64,000 bases of DNA. It comes from Hermetia illucens. Lineage: Eukaryota; Arthropoda; Insecta; Diptera; Stratiomyidae. The notes under the pieces were generated by a model. That model was not told where the DNA came from, did not search any database, and saw only the letters and a program-made list of their open reading frames with translations. Shown here piece by piece: positions 1-11,889 of this stretch (its first letter is position 1; the number at the start of each line of letters is the position of its first letter). Made by a program: the position numbers and the translations under genes. Location: positions 38,389,199-38,453,198 of the forward strand of contig NC_051852.1 of NCBI RefSeq assembly GCF_905115235.1, written 5' to 3'.

Positions 1-499
1 GGCCGTTCGTTTAGTATCACACAGTCGCCTTAAAAAAGTGATTCTCGATTAACCTTGCTAAATTACTCGGAAACATATTTCCGCAAAGCGTCCTTAGATT
101 CTGCGTGCAATCTCCGTGGTTGCACATTTTTAATGCCCGTACTTTTATTGGGTCCATAACCATTCTATCGCATGCACCGTAGAAACTGATAACGTCACTC
201 GGACAGGCCATATTTGTCGACTTTCTTACTTACTCTTTTCACCGACGGGTAAAAATCTGTTGAAGGTAGCTCTTTCCATAATTTTTCCCATTATGTAAAG
301 CAGGTAGATGGAGTGATGTCATGCTATTTGTTTTGGTAACCAAACCTAACAGACTAACACTACCAATTCTCAATTTTCTAATGGAAAGGGAAAATATTTT
401 TTTCAGGCAACGTTCGAAGCAATTTCCAAGACCAACTCCAAAGCTTCCTTGGAAATGCATTCGACTCTGGGACTTCTGACGGGACATATCAACCGCATG
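1..499. other. Unassigned sequence at left edge
   Basis: Two short minus-strand open stretches (about 82 and 64 codons) occur here, but neither shows a domain I recognise. They may be the continuation of the LINE-like remnant just to the right. Confidence 0.3.
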
Positions 500-1135
500 T
501 TGGGTTGCAATGCCGTTTCTTTTCCGCGATTCTTGTATTGAGTTCTAGAGGCATACTAGCGCTGATTGAGATTGATTTCATCTCTTATTCGCATTAATAC
601 TACCGGCTATATGACGCTGGTCCACACTTCCTTGCTCTGTATAGCATACGATTTCGCTCAGCTATGCAATTCTGCTTCCACATTTTCTGACCTTGGACCT
701 AGCTATCAGGCCGTTATGTGGCCAAACCCAAGGCATTTGTAGCTTTGTTTCGAACACCTAATCCAGTTTATTCTCACTCTCCCAGCTATCATCTGTTTTT
801 TTAGATCTTACATTTACCTCCTTGCCTAGAGACTTTTTGATTTGATCCAAGAACTTAGTTAGACTTTTTAAATTCCATCATAAGATCTCCTTGCGGAGAT
901 GTGCTAATAAGGCAGACATTTTCTTCCAAGTACATGTGGTTTGGGTCAGCATTAACCTTTGAATGAACCACGGTATATGTCCCGCCTCACCCCTACCATC
1001 CTTTCCAGTTAATACCCAACTTCTCCCCTTACCTGTTTTTCCTTGAGAGGTACTGCTACTACTACCAAGCGCTGAGTCATTTGCCCTTTGTGAACAACTT
1101 GAACCCCACTTTTCATAAAACAAGGTGAAATAAAT
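500..1135 (-). mobile_element. Decayed LINE ORF1-like (gag-type) remnant
   Basis: Read on the minus strand, the stretch near 765-660 encodes SYKCLGFGHITA followed by LGPRSEN. This resembles the CCHC zinc-knuckle region of R1/Jockey-type LINE ORF1 proteins (family form CYKCLGFGHIAxxC). Two knuckle cysteines are lost and stops interrupt the frame. A short open stretch at 1141-878 lies upstream on the same strand and two more (487-239, 211-17) lie downstream, but I could not assign them. The nucleic-acid-binding role is known only from the family; this copy is dead. Clade and limits are approximate. Confidence 0.35.
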
Positions 1136-1439
1136 TGTCACAAGCTGGCAACCAAATTACGAAGGTTCGGTTAGCGCCGTTCACTAGAGATTAATGCAAG
1201 CACGGAAACGAAATCCGCTTAAACCGAGTCGAGAACAGGAATGAGTCTATCTTTCGGGACAAAGATAATTTTAGCATACCCGAATTTCCTATTCTATTTT
1301 CCGCTTTTCAATCGGTCATAGTGCACTGCGCTTCTAAAATGGCATGGTATATACAGAAGGAATAGTAAGATAGATTATGGCTATGAAACATGAGTGCTCA
1401 GAGAGCTATGATTTCCCTTATTTCCTCGATCTAACCCTG

Positions 1440-2165
1440 ATTTATGAACTTTGGGTGTTAAGGAGGAGGAGTCCGTGGACCAAAAAGATTGGGAGTAAGC
1501 TGCTCTCCATTTGGTCCGGTCCGATGTCAAGTGTCTAGCTCCGGCCAAGCTTTGGTCCGAAGAGTGGGCGGATTTACCTTTGATATAATTCGCACCCTTG
1601 TTGTATTTTGCAAATTATAAAAAGGAGCGTATAACACCTGCGAATCGCATCGGTCACGATGTTCCCAGGGCACCGGTGAGACAGCGTCTGATGAGTTGCC
1701 TCTGTCCTGGTACGATTCTGTAAGCCGTCTTCGTTCCTCTTTTGATTTTTGAACGTTGTGTGTTAAGCCCAAAAATGGAAGTAAGTTGCTGTTCATTTGG
1801 TCCGATTCGGCATCAAATGGATGCGGTCTTAGGACTCCTCAATCCCTAAACAAAAATTGTTAACCTAATGTAACCTACGATAGGTTTTGCGTTCCCGAAT
1901 GTGAATGGCAAGCGTATACTCAGATGGTGGTATTTGTTCTATTTGCATAGGTTCACAACCGTAACCGCTTTCGATCACAGCGCTCCAAAGGCAGAAGTGA
2001 GGCCCCCTCTAAAGAGTTGTCTCTGAGCTAGACGAAAACGTTAATTATTTTTGAATCTCAAAAAATGGGCATCTTACTCAAAAGAAGTGTTTCACGGACC
2101 AAAGGATGGGAATGATTTGCTCATCAACTACTTCAGTCCGCCATCATAAGGTTTTTCAGAAGATC
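1440..2165 (+). repeat. Array of divergent ~305-bp repeat units
   Basis: Three related blocks begin near 1445, 1750 and 2055, giving a period of about 305 bp. The first block carries GAGTCCGTGGACC then CATTTGGTCCGGTCCGA. The second has CATTTGGTCCGATTCGG and the third has TTTCACGGACCAAAGG. An intermediate conserved piece, GCGTCTGATGAGTTGCCTCT near 1685 and AGAGTTGTCTCTGAGC near 2017, recurs at the same offset. A reverse-complement copy lies at 37305-37440 and a partial one at 25770-25850. No coding potential is evident, so this looks like an old non-autonomous or satellite-like repeat. Confidence 0.5.
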
Positions 2166-2221
2166 TTTTTTTTCAAATTTTTCTCTTAAGAACTGCTTTG
2201 CTATGAATTGTTTTCACCGAA

Positions 2222-3001
2222 GATGAAGGCGCGTGATCTTGGGTTGCACATCAATGAAGGCAAGACAAAATATATGGTGGCAACGTCAGCATCGAAGACG
2301 AACCAATCAACAACATCAAACCGCACTGGTCAAACAGGAAGAATAAGGATAGGAGAATATAACCTTGAGACCCTTGACAATTTCTCCTATCTAGGGTCGA
2401 AAATCATAACCGATAACAGCTACGACGACGAAATCCGCGTACGGTTGTTGCCAGCCAATAGAGCCTATTTCAGCTTACAAAAACTGTTCCGCTCGAAACG
2501 TCTCACCATAGGGTCAAAGCTCTTACTGTACAAGATAATGATCTTGCCAGTCCTCATGTATTCCTCGGAAACTTGGGTTCTTAGCAAGAAAAATTGCGAA
2601 CTCTTGGCCGCGTTCGAGAGAAGAATCCTCCGACGAATTTTTGGCCCCCTACATGAGGATGGACGATTCCGTAGCCCACACAATGGCAAAATCTATGAGC
2701 GATACCATGACCGTCCGGTTGTGGATAAAATCCGGTTCAATAGATTACGGTGGGCGGGTCACTTAATCCGTATGGATGAGGAAGATCCCACCCGTAAAGT
2801 CTATAAGGGCAATATCTATGCTAGAAAAAGAAGACGAGGCAGACCCTGCCTAAGATGGAGCGATGGCGTAGGTCAGGACGCCAGATATCTTTTAGGGATA
2901 TCGAATTGGTGAACCTCGGCGCGAAACCGGGATGTCTGGAGTTCCTTATTAAGGCCTAGACCGGATACCGGTTGTTGCGCCATTGATGATGATGATGATG
3001 G
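2222..3001 (+). mobile_element. RTE-like LINE, 3' part (RT C-terminus and tail)
   Basis: The open frame encodes the C-terminal part of a LINE reverse transcriptase and stops at 2910-2912. Recognisable parts are GLHINEGKTKYMV, FSYLGSKI, a thumb region with VLMYSSETW, and the terminal RLRWAGHLIRMDEEDPTRKV and RRRGRPCLRW motifs typical of RTE-like elements. Downstream is a short 3' UTR with an ACCGG-ATA-CCGGT hairpin (2960-2972), the sequence TGTTGCGCCA, and a (GAT)n tail from 2985. The 5' end is truncated, as expected from incomplete target-primed reverse transcription. This is the cleanest 3' end of the family in the window. RTE assignment rests on motifs and tail type and is fairly firm. Confidence 0.85.
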
Positions 3002-5609
3002 TATGGTAGGTTAGTTATCAAATGGATAACAATATTAGGTAACAGCCAGATTTTATTAGCTTTTGTTTAGACTAAAATACAGAAAAGACTCGCATTTTTG
3101 TGCAGAGTTCGGAGATAAACCGCAAAGTTCGAAGATTTATCGCAATTTATTAATGTGATTCTGAAAATGAGTTAAGATAGATTATGCAAATTTAATCAAA
3201 CCGAATCCATGAGGGAAAACAAATCATTACCTCAATATGCCCCGGAAGAAAACTAAAACACTTTTCATGCGTGACTTGTTTTCGCACTTCATTGACACTA
3301 CCCCCTTACAGAACTAACAGAGCCTTGAAAAACATTACGACCAAACAGCAAGGAACCCTGAAATAGATTTTCAAATTTCGTCACCATCAACAATGCCAAC
3401 TGTGAACAGCCAACCGTCAGGACTACAACAACAACAAAAAACACTGCCAGTTCGCCTAGTGGTTCTGGCAATGTGAACTTTCGTTTTGAAAACTTTTATT
3501 AACTTCAAATTGGACATCGTTTACTTTATTATTCTGCTAACAATTTCATTTGGTGAGGGACTATATGTGTCTGCACGGGTATATATGTATGTCGGAAACA
3601 CTACATGTGCCGGAGAGGATAAAAAGTGCCCCATAACCCAGACACCATCAGAGTTGCCCGATAGAGAGTTCATTTTGCCAGGACACATTTTCTAACTGAC
3701 TGCACTATGAATTCCACACCACACGGTACCGGATTCGAATGGACAAAGGGATATTATGAGGAACATATACAGCAGCAATGAATTGTTTGTTCGAAACTAT
3801 AAAAAAGCAGGCAAGAGAGCTGGCAGCATAAAAAAGAAATGACGCATAGGAGCAACCGAAGCATCAGCAACAGTATAGCATGTCCATGACGGAAAAATCG
3901 ATAGACCTCAAATATGTGGTTTATTGGCTGTGAGCCGATCCCATAGGCTGACACGGAACTGGATGTAAAAAGAGATTCCTAATGGAACTTGTAATATTTC
4001 ACATCCTACCCTGGTATTCGAACCGACCGGGACCTATGTCGTGAAAGCCTTTATTGTTCGCATAATCCCCTCCTTTGCGTCCCCGATCACTGGCCATATA
4101 GTACCCATATAGTTAGTGGAAGGGAAAAGTGTCATGGAAAAGTTTGCTTGACGGGAACTTTTGGCTAATCCTCGAAATTTGTAATTAAATTTTCTACATT
4201 TTGGTGGTTTTCAACTGTAAATGAAGTATTTTTGGATATACGATTCAATCGGATAGGCAAATCCGTATTGTGGTCTGTTTCAGGATGAATTAATTCACTA
4301 AACAAGTGGAACGGATAATTTACAATTCAATGTTGGCTACTGTGGGTGGTTATTTTAATGTTTTGGAAGTTTTCAAGGCGAACAACAAGATGTCGGCAGC
4401 ACGCCTCATTGCTAGTCAGTTGGCGAGTCCTTGGCACCAGTGAGAAACTAAGGATACACAATGGAAGGTGCACTGAAGCAATCCTAAAAAAGCTAAGGAG
4501 TGACATTTTGCGGAAATTAACCCCAGAGGGAAAGGACTCGAAGTACCTCGCACAGGTCAAGTTGAGACCCATTTCAATGGTTTAATGTGCGCCCCTGCTA
4601 AGGCCTATACCAGCAATCCTCATCGAACTCGTATTAATTTTATGATCAGAGGTTCAGTATTTACATCGGTGAGCATGAGGTAATATTGAGCTACAAAAAG
4701 CTACACTCTCATTACAGTCAAAAATTGCAAATGAGACCAAAAGATTGGGAAGACTTGGCTGCAAGTCTAAGCAAGAATAGATTAGTTTGTGAACTGTAAG
4801 ACATCGTGTGGTAGGTGATGTCAGCATGAGTGGAGTAGTCAATCATGCCACTGTAGAGTTCTGGATAGTTTTACATAAGGCAGAATAGAAATGTGGAAAC
4901 GAATATTATAGTTCTCTGGGACGCAGTTCTACTTAAAGAAGAGAGACAACGTGAATTTACGTTGAAGTTGTTCAAGGCTAGACAATCATATTTGCCTAAA
5001 ATGAACCAGATCACGAAACAATGCGAACGGATACTTCAAACGAGCAATTCAAAGAGTATTAAGGAGGGTTGGACAAGGTGAAGGTCAAAAGATCTACACA
5101 ATATGAAATCATGCTTTCTGGAAATACGATTGGTGACATTAAGGCACTGGAGCTTATCCCTGAAAGTTACGGCGAATCTTGGTTGGAGCTGAGATAAAAC
5201 TGCATTAATGGGAAAGGAAACAGGAATGGCACATTCAACAGTATTTGTTGAAATTTAGTGCTAACTCAGTAGCACTAGTGTGTGTAAGTTCGACACAGTC
5301 AATTGGGGAAGCTAAGGAACGAAAAAAGCATAATGGCATCGACATAAAGCAAGAAAGGCCTTGGATATTAAAGTGAAGGTCGGTCGAAATGAACAAAAAT
5401 AGAGTGAATCCAGAATAGATCCCTATGGTCCACCAGAGAAAGGAGAAAAGGAACAGAATATGCAACCATTAAAATCAACGTCGCGGGAATGGTTAGAGAG
5501 GTCAAGAAATCCGTAAAGTTACTATTCACTTGTTATTAGGAATTTGGATATTTGACCCCGAATCTAGTAGTTTCATACAGTAGATAGATGTTTTAGAAAG
5601 CCGGTTGAT
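3002..5609. other. No recognisable gene or element
   Basis: Only short open stretches occur, several with non-ATG starts, and none shows a domain. AT-rich runs and scattered simple sequence are present. Confidence 0.5.
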
Positions 5610-7280
5610 CTTTAGCTGCGAGGTACTATCACCGCTTATGTAGAGTATGGTAGTGGATGAACTCCTGGACGAGGTAACAAATACTGAAATACCGGTCCAG
5701 GGTTACGCGGATGACATTGTTTTAATCTGTAGGGGCAAATATGAGGATACTCTACCTGATAAAATCCAAACTGGATTAAGCCTTACTAGTTCCTAGTGCA
5801 AGAAGGCAGGGCTGCCCATCAATTCAGCCAAAACTACCATAGTACCATTCACTAGGAAACGTGCCTGATCAACTAAGAGCCATAAGCTTACCTGGCATGC
5901 AAGTCAAAGGAGAAACAGAGATTAAATATTTGCAAATTACGCTAGAACAAAAATCTGGAAGACGCATGTCGGAGAGCTACGAGGGCATTTATGGCTTGCA
6001 GATTCATACCAAGAAAAGAATGGAGTTGCACCACAAAAATACTGCTTCTGGATATATACTGCAATAGTAAGGCCAATGATTACCTAACGGACGGCAATCT
6101 GGGCAGAAAGAGCTGAACTCAGCATACAAGCCAGGCAGTTACACAAACTCCAAAGACTGGCTTGCGAGTGCATCAGTGAAGCAATGAGGACATGCCCAAA
6201 GGCATCCCTGGAGGTCCATCTGGAATTAATCCCTCACCATATGCATATGCAGATGCAGGCAAGGCGGGCAATCTTCACAATGGCCGGGAGTATCATTAAG
6301 GCGGGGAGCTGCCTAAATCGAAGAAATATTGATATTCTTTCTAGGCGATATCCTGAATTACTGATACCATGGGATAACACGATAACGAGGTTTCACTTCG
6401 ATAAGAAGTTTGAAAAAAGTTGGAATAACAAAGCAAACTGGGAGAGCATGGCTGTGACATATGGCTTAAACCAGCAACTGATTACTTGGTACAAAACGGA
6501 TTCCGCACAGCAGAGGGAGCATTGGTCCAAGGAAAATGTACTTAGAGCCAATGGGTAAGCACATTAGCATATTCTAGGCGGAAATACACGCCATAGGTAA
6601 ATGTGCCTCCTTTAATCTCCAAAGGAATTCCAGGGGGCAAAACACTGCTATTCTGGCTGACAGACAAGGGGTGATCAAGGCACTTAGGTCCAACCAGGTG
6701 AACTCTAAACTGGTATGGAAATGCCTTAAGAAACTAAATACGCTCGGCTCGCACAATAACGTCTGGATACTCTGGGTTCCAGGACATGTTGAGTTAGACG
6801 GCATAAGAAAGCGGACGAACTAACCAAGAAGGGAACACGGACGCTTTTACGTGGGCCAAAACCCTTCTATGGAATCGGAAACGGGTTCCTGGCTATTAAA
6901 AAATGAAGAGGAACGGCTGAGGGAACTATAGTGGGCGAGCCTACCAGGAATGGAGCGGTCCAGGGTGCTTATTCAGGGATACAAAATGCCAAGAAGAACT
7001 TCAGAATCATAGTGGAAATTCTCACTGGTCACTACCTGCTAAACTATCACCTAGGGAATCTAGGGATATCTACGGACACTGACCCCAGGAACTTTCAGAG
7101 AAGCTTTCTATGGATCTCAGGGATGAAGCAGGATCAGTAAGAGTACAGATCCTTGGGAAAGGGAGGAACGGGACAAAAATTAGCCAGTCAAAAGTTACAA
7201 CTTAGCAGGCTTGCGAGAAGCATGGGTGTGGCGAGCAACTGGTGCGTCAAATTCAAGAGCATCTGGAGACTGAAAAAAAT
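5610..7280 (+). mobile_element. LINE with RNase H domain, decayed (RT core to 3' end)
   Basis: From about 5615 the plus strand reads as a LINE reverse transcriptase: LSPLM, then QGYADDIVLICRGKYEDTL (RT catalytic YADD), then INSAKTTIVPFTRKR. Near 6300-6500 it reads IDILSRRYPELL and YGLNQQLITWY. At 6580-6800 there is an RNase H domain containing KALRSNQVNSKLVW and VWILWVPGHVE. The end reads LTGHYLLNYHLGNLGIST. RT followed by RNase H indicates an I/LOA-type LINE. Stops and frame changes are frequent, so this is a dead copy. The same family lies in reverse at 36190-37280, where the homologous segments are less damaged. Both limits are approximate. Confidence 0.75.
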
Positions 7281-8224
7281 TGCGTGCAATCAGCGTGATC
7301 CAAGTGATTTTTTGTGAGGTTGAATTGAAAACGGGGTCTCTACCACTCTCCATAAAAGGACACAAGGAAAAAGAAGGATGGGAATAGAAATTTGAAAGAG
7401 GCGAAGACCAATTGAGCTAGACGAGCATAAAAAGACTAAAGCAATGAAAGAGAGAGAAGGGAAAACTACAGTTATGGTTTCCAATACCCCGTCGAAAATT
7501 TTTTGTGTAGGTGAGAAAGGCTAAGAAAGGCGAAGTACACATACGAAATTGCAAATGGGTTTGCATTGGTTGGGGAAATACGTAATAACAATAATCGGTG
7601 TAGTATTTCCTGCATATTCAACAAAACGAATAAAAGGAACCGTGGACTAGCCACCTGCATGCTAATTGCGTGTGACCCATGTCTCGAATAAGCACAAGTA
7701 TCTCTTTCTTTAGCATGAACAAGAATTTCAGCCTTCAAACCGGGGATTCTCCGATTAAGGGGAACAATTTGGTGAAGCTCTGAAGCATTTGCTATTTTGC
7801 TGTGGAAAGATTGTCGGGAGCAAACCTGAAACCGATGTCGGATCTATGACCTGCCTGCCAGGTTCAGGTCTAGAATTAGTAGAATTGCAATTATATAATG
7901 CTGCTCATCAACTTCAACAAAAAAGAACTGTTTCTATGGGTAACTGAATAAGGTCTAGTAGAGGTTTGCTGATGTGCAAGTACTGCCTATAATGATCACC
8001 TTGTCTGATAAGGGACAAAATAATATGATAGTTGATCTCCCTAGCCAACGATCAAGCCATTTCCTAGTGCTAGGAATGCCATTTGCGTTGCCATCGATCA
8101 TGCTTGTTGTCAAATTCTTGCGTGCATCCACATCCTGTACATTTTGTGTAACACATCAAACCCACTTTTCGCATAAATATATCGATTGGGATCATGCTAA
8201 CCACCACTAGTATTACCTGATGTA
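7281..8224. other. No recognisable gene or element
   Basis: Short open frames on both strands show no domain. I see no RNA gene or clear repeat. Confidence 0.45.
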
Positions 8225-8935
8225 TTCGTTTTGAGAATGATGTGTTCCTAGGCTACGCTAGACCATCCTTGATCCTCCAGCTTAATTTGTGCTCTGGGCG
8301 CTGCGTTGTAGTAAATACGGTGAAGTTATCAGCGAAGCCATCAAACCTAGCTTCTTCTGGGATGAGAAGCATGAGCACTATATTATTCATTGCATTCCAC
8401 AGCGTAGGGCCCAGTACCGAACATTATAGCACCTCAATGTGCTGATATACTCGCTCGAGCTCGCATCCGCCCCATACCAAAGCATGTGCTTCGCGGTGTA
8501 GTTCGATTTCAGTTGACAAAGTTGGACATTTCTGACATTCAATGGCAAACCGGCAGACCACCTACCTGAATTCAATACATCTTTTGCCTGGTCCGCCACC
8601 ATACATCCACATCCACAGTGAAGTCCGACGCAAAAATCCATGCCATTACCGACCATGGAAAGCAGTCTATCTTAGGAGGTCTTTTCCATCATATTCCCCA
8701 TTGCGTCCAACAAGCAGATTCGAAGATAGGATGGCGGGCCTCCAACCTGCATTTTTGCTTTTTCTATAGGACAAGAAATATTCTGCCTTATGCAAGGCTT
8801 CCAAGCATGTATAAGTATCACGCACTCGTTCGATTGAATCGCCGCTAGCTTTTCACCCTTTTTGGAATGAGAAAACAGAATGACAACAGTTTCTTTGAGA
8901 AGGCATGTATAGGTCACAGCAGCGTTATCATCACC
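8225..8935 (-). mobile_element. R1/Jockey-type LINE reverse transcriptase remnant
   Basis: On the minus strand the segment reads PPSYLRICLLDAMGNMMEK, matching the RPICLLDTxGKxxEK motif of LINE reverse transcriptases. Next comes SGRWSAGLPLNVRN, aligning with the LxLDVRNAFN motif, with the aspartate replaced. Near 8330 it reads WNAMNNIVLMLLIPEEA then GFADNFTVF, the degenerate counterpart of FADD. The order is correct for one RT domain but there are several stops and catalytic residues are lost. It is a fossil LINE fragment, probably related to the R1-clade copies elsewhere in the window. Confidence 0.5.
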
Positions 8936-10556
8936 ACTGTTTCGAATAGCAGTAGATGTCGACTCCTTTTACCTTAATCTTTATGAATACCCCTCCTTTC
9001 CTAACTATTTCAAAGGTCTGGCCCATAGAACTGCTTAAAATGCTTTGTTTCTTTCCGTTAAGCAGTCAGCTGTGCAGCCGATACTGCCTGTAATCTGCGA
9101 ATAATTCATACTATTTCTTCCCTTGCAAAGCGTGAAATGTAAAAGTTGATTTTTGATCACATCTTCTCCTCTCCTCAGGACTCTACATCCTCCTTGTGAA
9201 GTCCTCTCCTTTTTTTTGTCTTTTGGAGTTTTGCTGTTGGTTGACTGGTTTTATCTCCCCATATCCCCATCTGACCTATTTGTATCCATGAATAGTTGTT
9301 TCGCACCCATCTACTCGGCCTGTACAAAAACATGCCTGATGGTTGATTTGCAAGCTTCCTACAGGCTCTCACAAGGTTTAGCATACCAATTATTATGGGT
9401 TGCATTTTAATTTAAATTAAAGAAAACAAAGCAAGCATTAGACAAAACTAAAAACAGTTATTTTAAACCGGACAGCTTCGGGCTGGATAAGAGATACTAT
9501 CCGAAATCAACTTGGAAATAAATTTGCTGAAACACTTCAGCTAAACAAAACTAAGATTTAGATCGACCAGATTCATAAAAAAACCAAAATAAGGACAATT
9601 CCTGTTGCTCTGCTGCACTGCTACTGACTGACTATTTGAATCGAATGAATAAATATCAACCGCATCCCCAAGTAGCTTGCTTATCTAAAACGCAGTCAGC
9701 TCACATCTAGATGCATCAACTGATCATTCAAAATTCCTCTATGTACATATATACCAAGAAACTGCTCACGCCCTCAAGCCATCCCGTAACCAATGAAACA
9801 TTTAAATTTTCCGTCTAAAAATAGCGTTCTTCTGCCAAGAAAATTGAGTGAAAATCTGAAAGATTTTCCGGATTATCTCCCGATTAATGAGACACCAAGT
9901 TGGATATTTTCATTTCGCTCTGAAATCGAGGGGGTGGAGTTAATGGAAATAGAATTGTATCACACATGCCCAAGGCGGATCTGTGAATTTCGCTTGAAAA
10001 CGAAGATCCTCCTCAGTAGGACGACCAGTCCTCTTGGAAAAAAGAACGATCTTATCAGAATCACTTTGCTTAATTTCAGTAGTCATTTAGCTGGTGAATT
10101 GCGCCCCCGACTTGTTAGCCGTCTAGCAATTACAGACTTTCCGCTTACTTAATTAAATTACGATTGAATTTGGTGTTTCATTTGCTAATTTAATTATAGC
10201 AGTTTAAACAAGCAGAATTTAATTACGGATAAAATAAAGTAACGACGAAGGATCTTCTTGTAGTTGTTGAAAGATATTTTGTGCTGTGGAAAATTACGGT
10301 TTCGCCAAAGAGTAGGGGGAAGGAAGGACTGAAGAAAACTGAGAAAATAGATAGATAGCTATTACTTAATTCTGATCGTTGGTTCTAAGCTTGGGGGTTG
10401 ATTTGATTAAGTGACTGTGAAATCGAGTTCGCGACTTAGCAGCTAATTCAATTAACGCAAGTGAAAATAGGTGTCAATTTGTTGAGTGGCTTTTCAACTT
10501 GTAAATTATAAAACCAATTTTATTATTAAAAGACGTTCTTGGAAAATCTTGTGGCA
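8936..10556. other. Upstream region of the homeobox gene
   Basis: This interval precedes the first coding exon of the homeobox gene and should contain its 5' UTR and promoter, but no transcription start can be fixed from sequence. Several TAATTA/ATTAAT-type AT-rich motifs, possible homeodomain sites, occur at 10150-10210. An ATG-started open frame of 119 codons (9793-10152) lies within it and is listed separately. Confidence 0.4.
9793..10152 (+). CDS. Unrecognised 119-codon open frame
   Basis: The frame starts with a true ATG and ends about 400 bp before the homeobox start codon. The predicted product is charged and hydrophilic, with no signal peptide, membrane segment or motif I know. In AT-rich DNA an open stretch of this length can arise by chance. 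It could be an upstream open frame, an exon of something else, or nothing. I assign no function. Confidence 0.15.
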   Translation: MKHLNFPSKNSVLLPRKLSENLKDFPDYLPINETPSWIFSFRSEIEGVELMEIELYHTCPRRICEFRLKTKILLSRTTSPLGKKNDLIRITLLNFSSHLAGELRPRLVSRLAITDFPLT

Positions 10557-10959
10557 ATGCTGAATTATCAGAATTTGGAGAACAACTCGTTGATATCTCC
10601 CTTTCTGCAGAACATTGGGCAAATGACTCAGTGTATGCAGGCATCAACTGCAGCTACCGAGAAAACAAATGAAAGGACCTCGTTAACTAATAATCAAACG
10701 CTGATGGAAGCCAATAATAATGGTCACGAGTTGAGTTTGAATTCTAACTATAATCGATCATTCGCCAACGGATTCTTCAGTGAATTAGGGTCGAATTTGA
10801 TCTCTGGAGCGGTTAGTGCGAAGGACAGTGTAACCGATGGTTGTACAGTGCTTAAAGGATCAGATAATGTGAAAAGATTTTCGGTTAATAATTTACTACA
10901 ACTGGCAGCTGGTTATGCAATGAGTGAAGAAATTGGCAGAGGATCAGAGCAACGAACTA
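10557..10959 (+). CDS. Prrx: Prrx-type homeobox protein, coding exon 1
   Basis: The exon encodes residues 1-134 plus the first base of codon 135. The start is the first in-frame ATG after a stop at 10527-10529; an upstream TTG in the same frame is not a plausible eukaryotic start. The -3 base is a purine. Most of the exon is low-complexity and Asn/Ser/Thr-rich, as in many fly transcription factors. Near its end it reads VKRFSVNNLLQLAAG, matching the N-terminal FSVxxLLxL motif of vertebrate PRRX1/PRRX2. The exon ends at a strong donor, A|GTAAGT, in phase 1. That phase matches the acceptor 17.7 kb downstream, whose first two bases complete codon AAT. An extra exon of length divisible by three in the intron cannot be excluded. 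The product is expected to be a nuclear DNA-binding regulator. Confidence 0.8.
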
Positions 10960-11889
10960 GTAAGTACGACTCTTTTGAAATATTTTATCCAAAATAAATG
11001 CATATTTGATATTTGTGCATGATCCTTTCTCGAAGTAAGTTGTTTAGTCAGTGACGGTCGATTTCACGTTTAAAGATCTGAACCTTACTTTTCCTTCACC
11101 TCCTTGATTCCTGTGGACATTCCACGGCCTTGACGCTTGGGCCACACCAGGTGTAAGCTCTACTGCCAAGTGATCATAAACAGCTACCGCGTGTACTTCC
11201 ACGTATACTTAAGGATTATAGGTACATATATAAGTATGTAAGATCGGATAACTCTAGGAGTAAAGTTTAGTACCACGCATTGTGTAATTAAAGTGAAATC
11301 CACAGGTCTAGCCATTGCTATTTATTATTGTGCTTTAACGTGCTTTTTAAATTTTTGTAGTGATAAAAGAATTTGGATCGGATCTGATGGGTTAGAGGTC
11401 CTTTGGTGTTTAACATTGGGCCAGTTCTATGATATGACTTTAAGGTGATGCTCAAATCAGTTAGTTTTTTGGGGTTGGACAATAATATGTGAACGAAGAC
11501 CCTCCTTTCCTTGTTTTCCTAGCAGTTCAATCTGTTTCTCAAATCGGCTTTCCACAGCATCTATCTTTAACCATCTCGATTCAGTGTCCGCGACCACACC
11601 CTTAAGCGTCATTGTCAGAAGCGACCGAGGTTTCTCAAATTTTCCTCAGTTTTCCAACTGATCTACTTTCTGGTTTTTTATGTCAAACTTTTTAGTTGTC
11701 TTGGGTGTCTGAATGAAACGAGCAGATTGTTTTATAATTAGAGGCAATCCTAGTGTATTGGATCACCTGTATTGATATTTCGGGAGCTATAATAGAAAAC
11801 CATTGTGGATTGTATGGATATTATTCCTCAAACATTCCATACTGATTGATGGCAATAGTGTGGAAGAGGTCGAAGACCGTTTTTGACGG

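Noticed and set aside
3486-3695. Short frame with a hydrophobic N-terminus resembling a secreted peptide
   Set aside because: It starts at TTG, the first ATG lies beyond the hydrophobic part, and there is no homology or other support.
10507-10513. TATAAAA before the Prrx start codon
   Set aside because: It is only 44 bases upstream of the ATG in very AT-rich DNA and would leave a 5' UTR of about 20 bases. There is no independent support for a promoter here.
10539-10556. Upstream TTG as start of the Prrx protein
   Set aside because: TTG is not a normal start in animals, and an ATG in the same frame follows 18 bases later.
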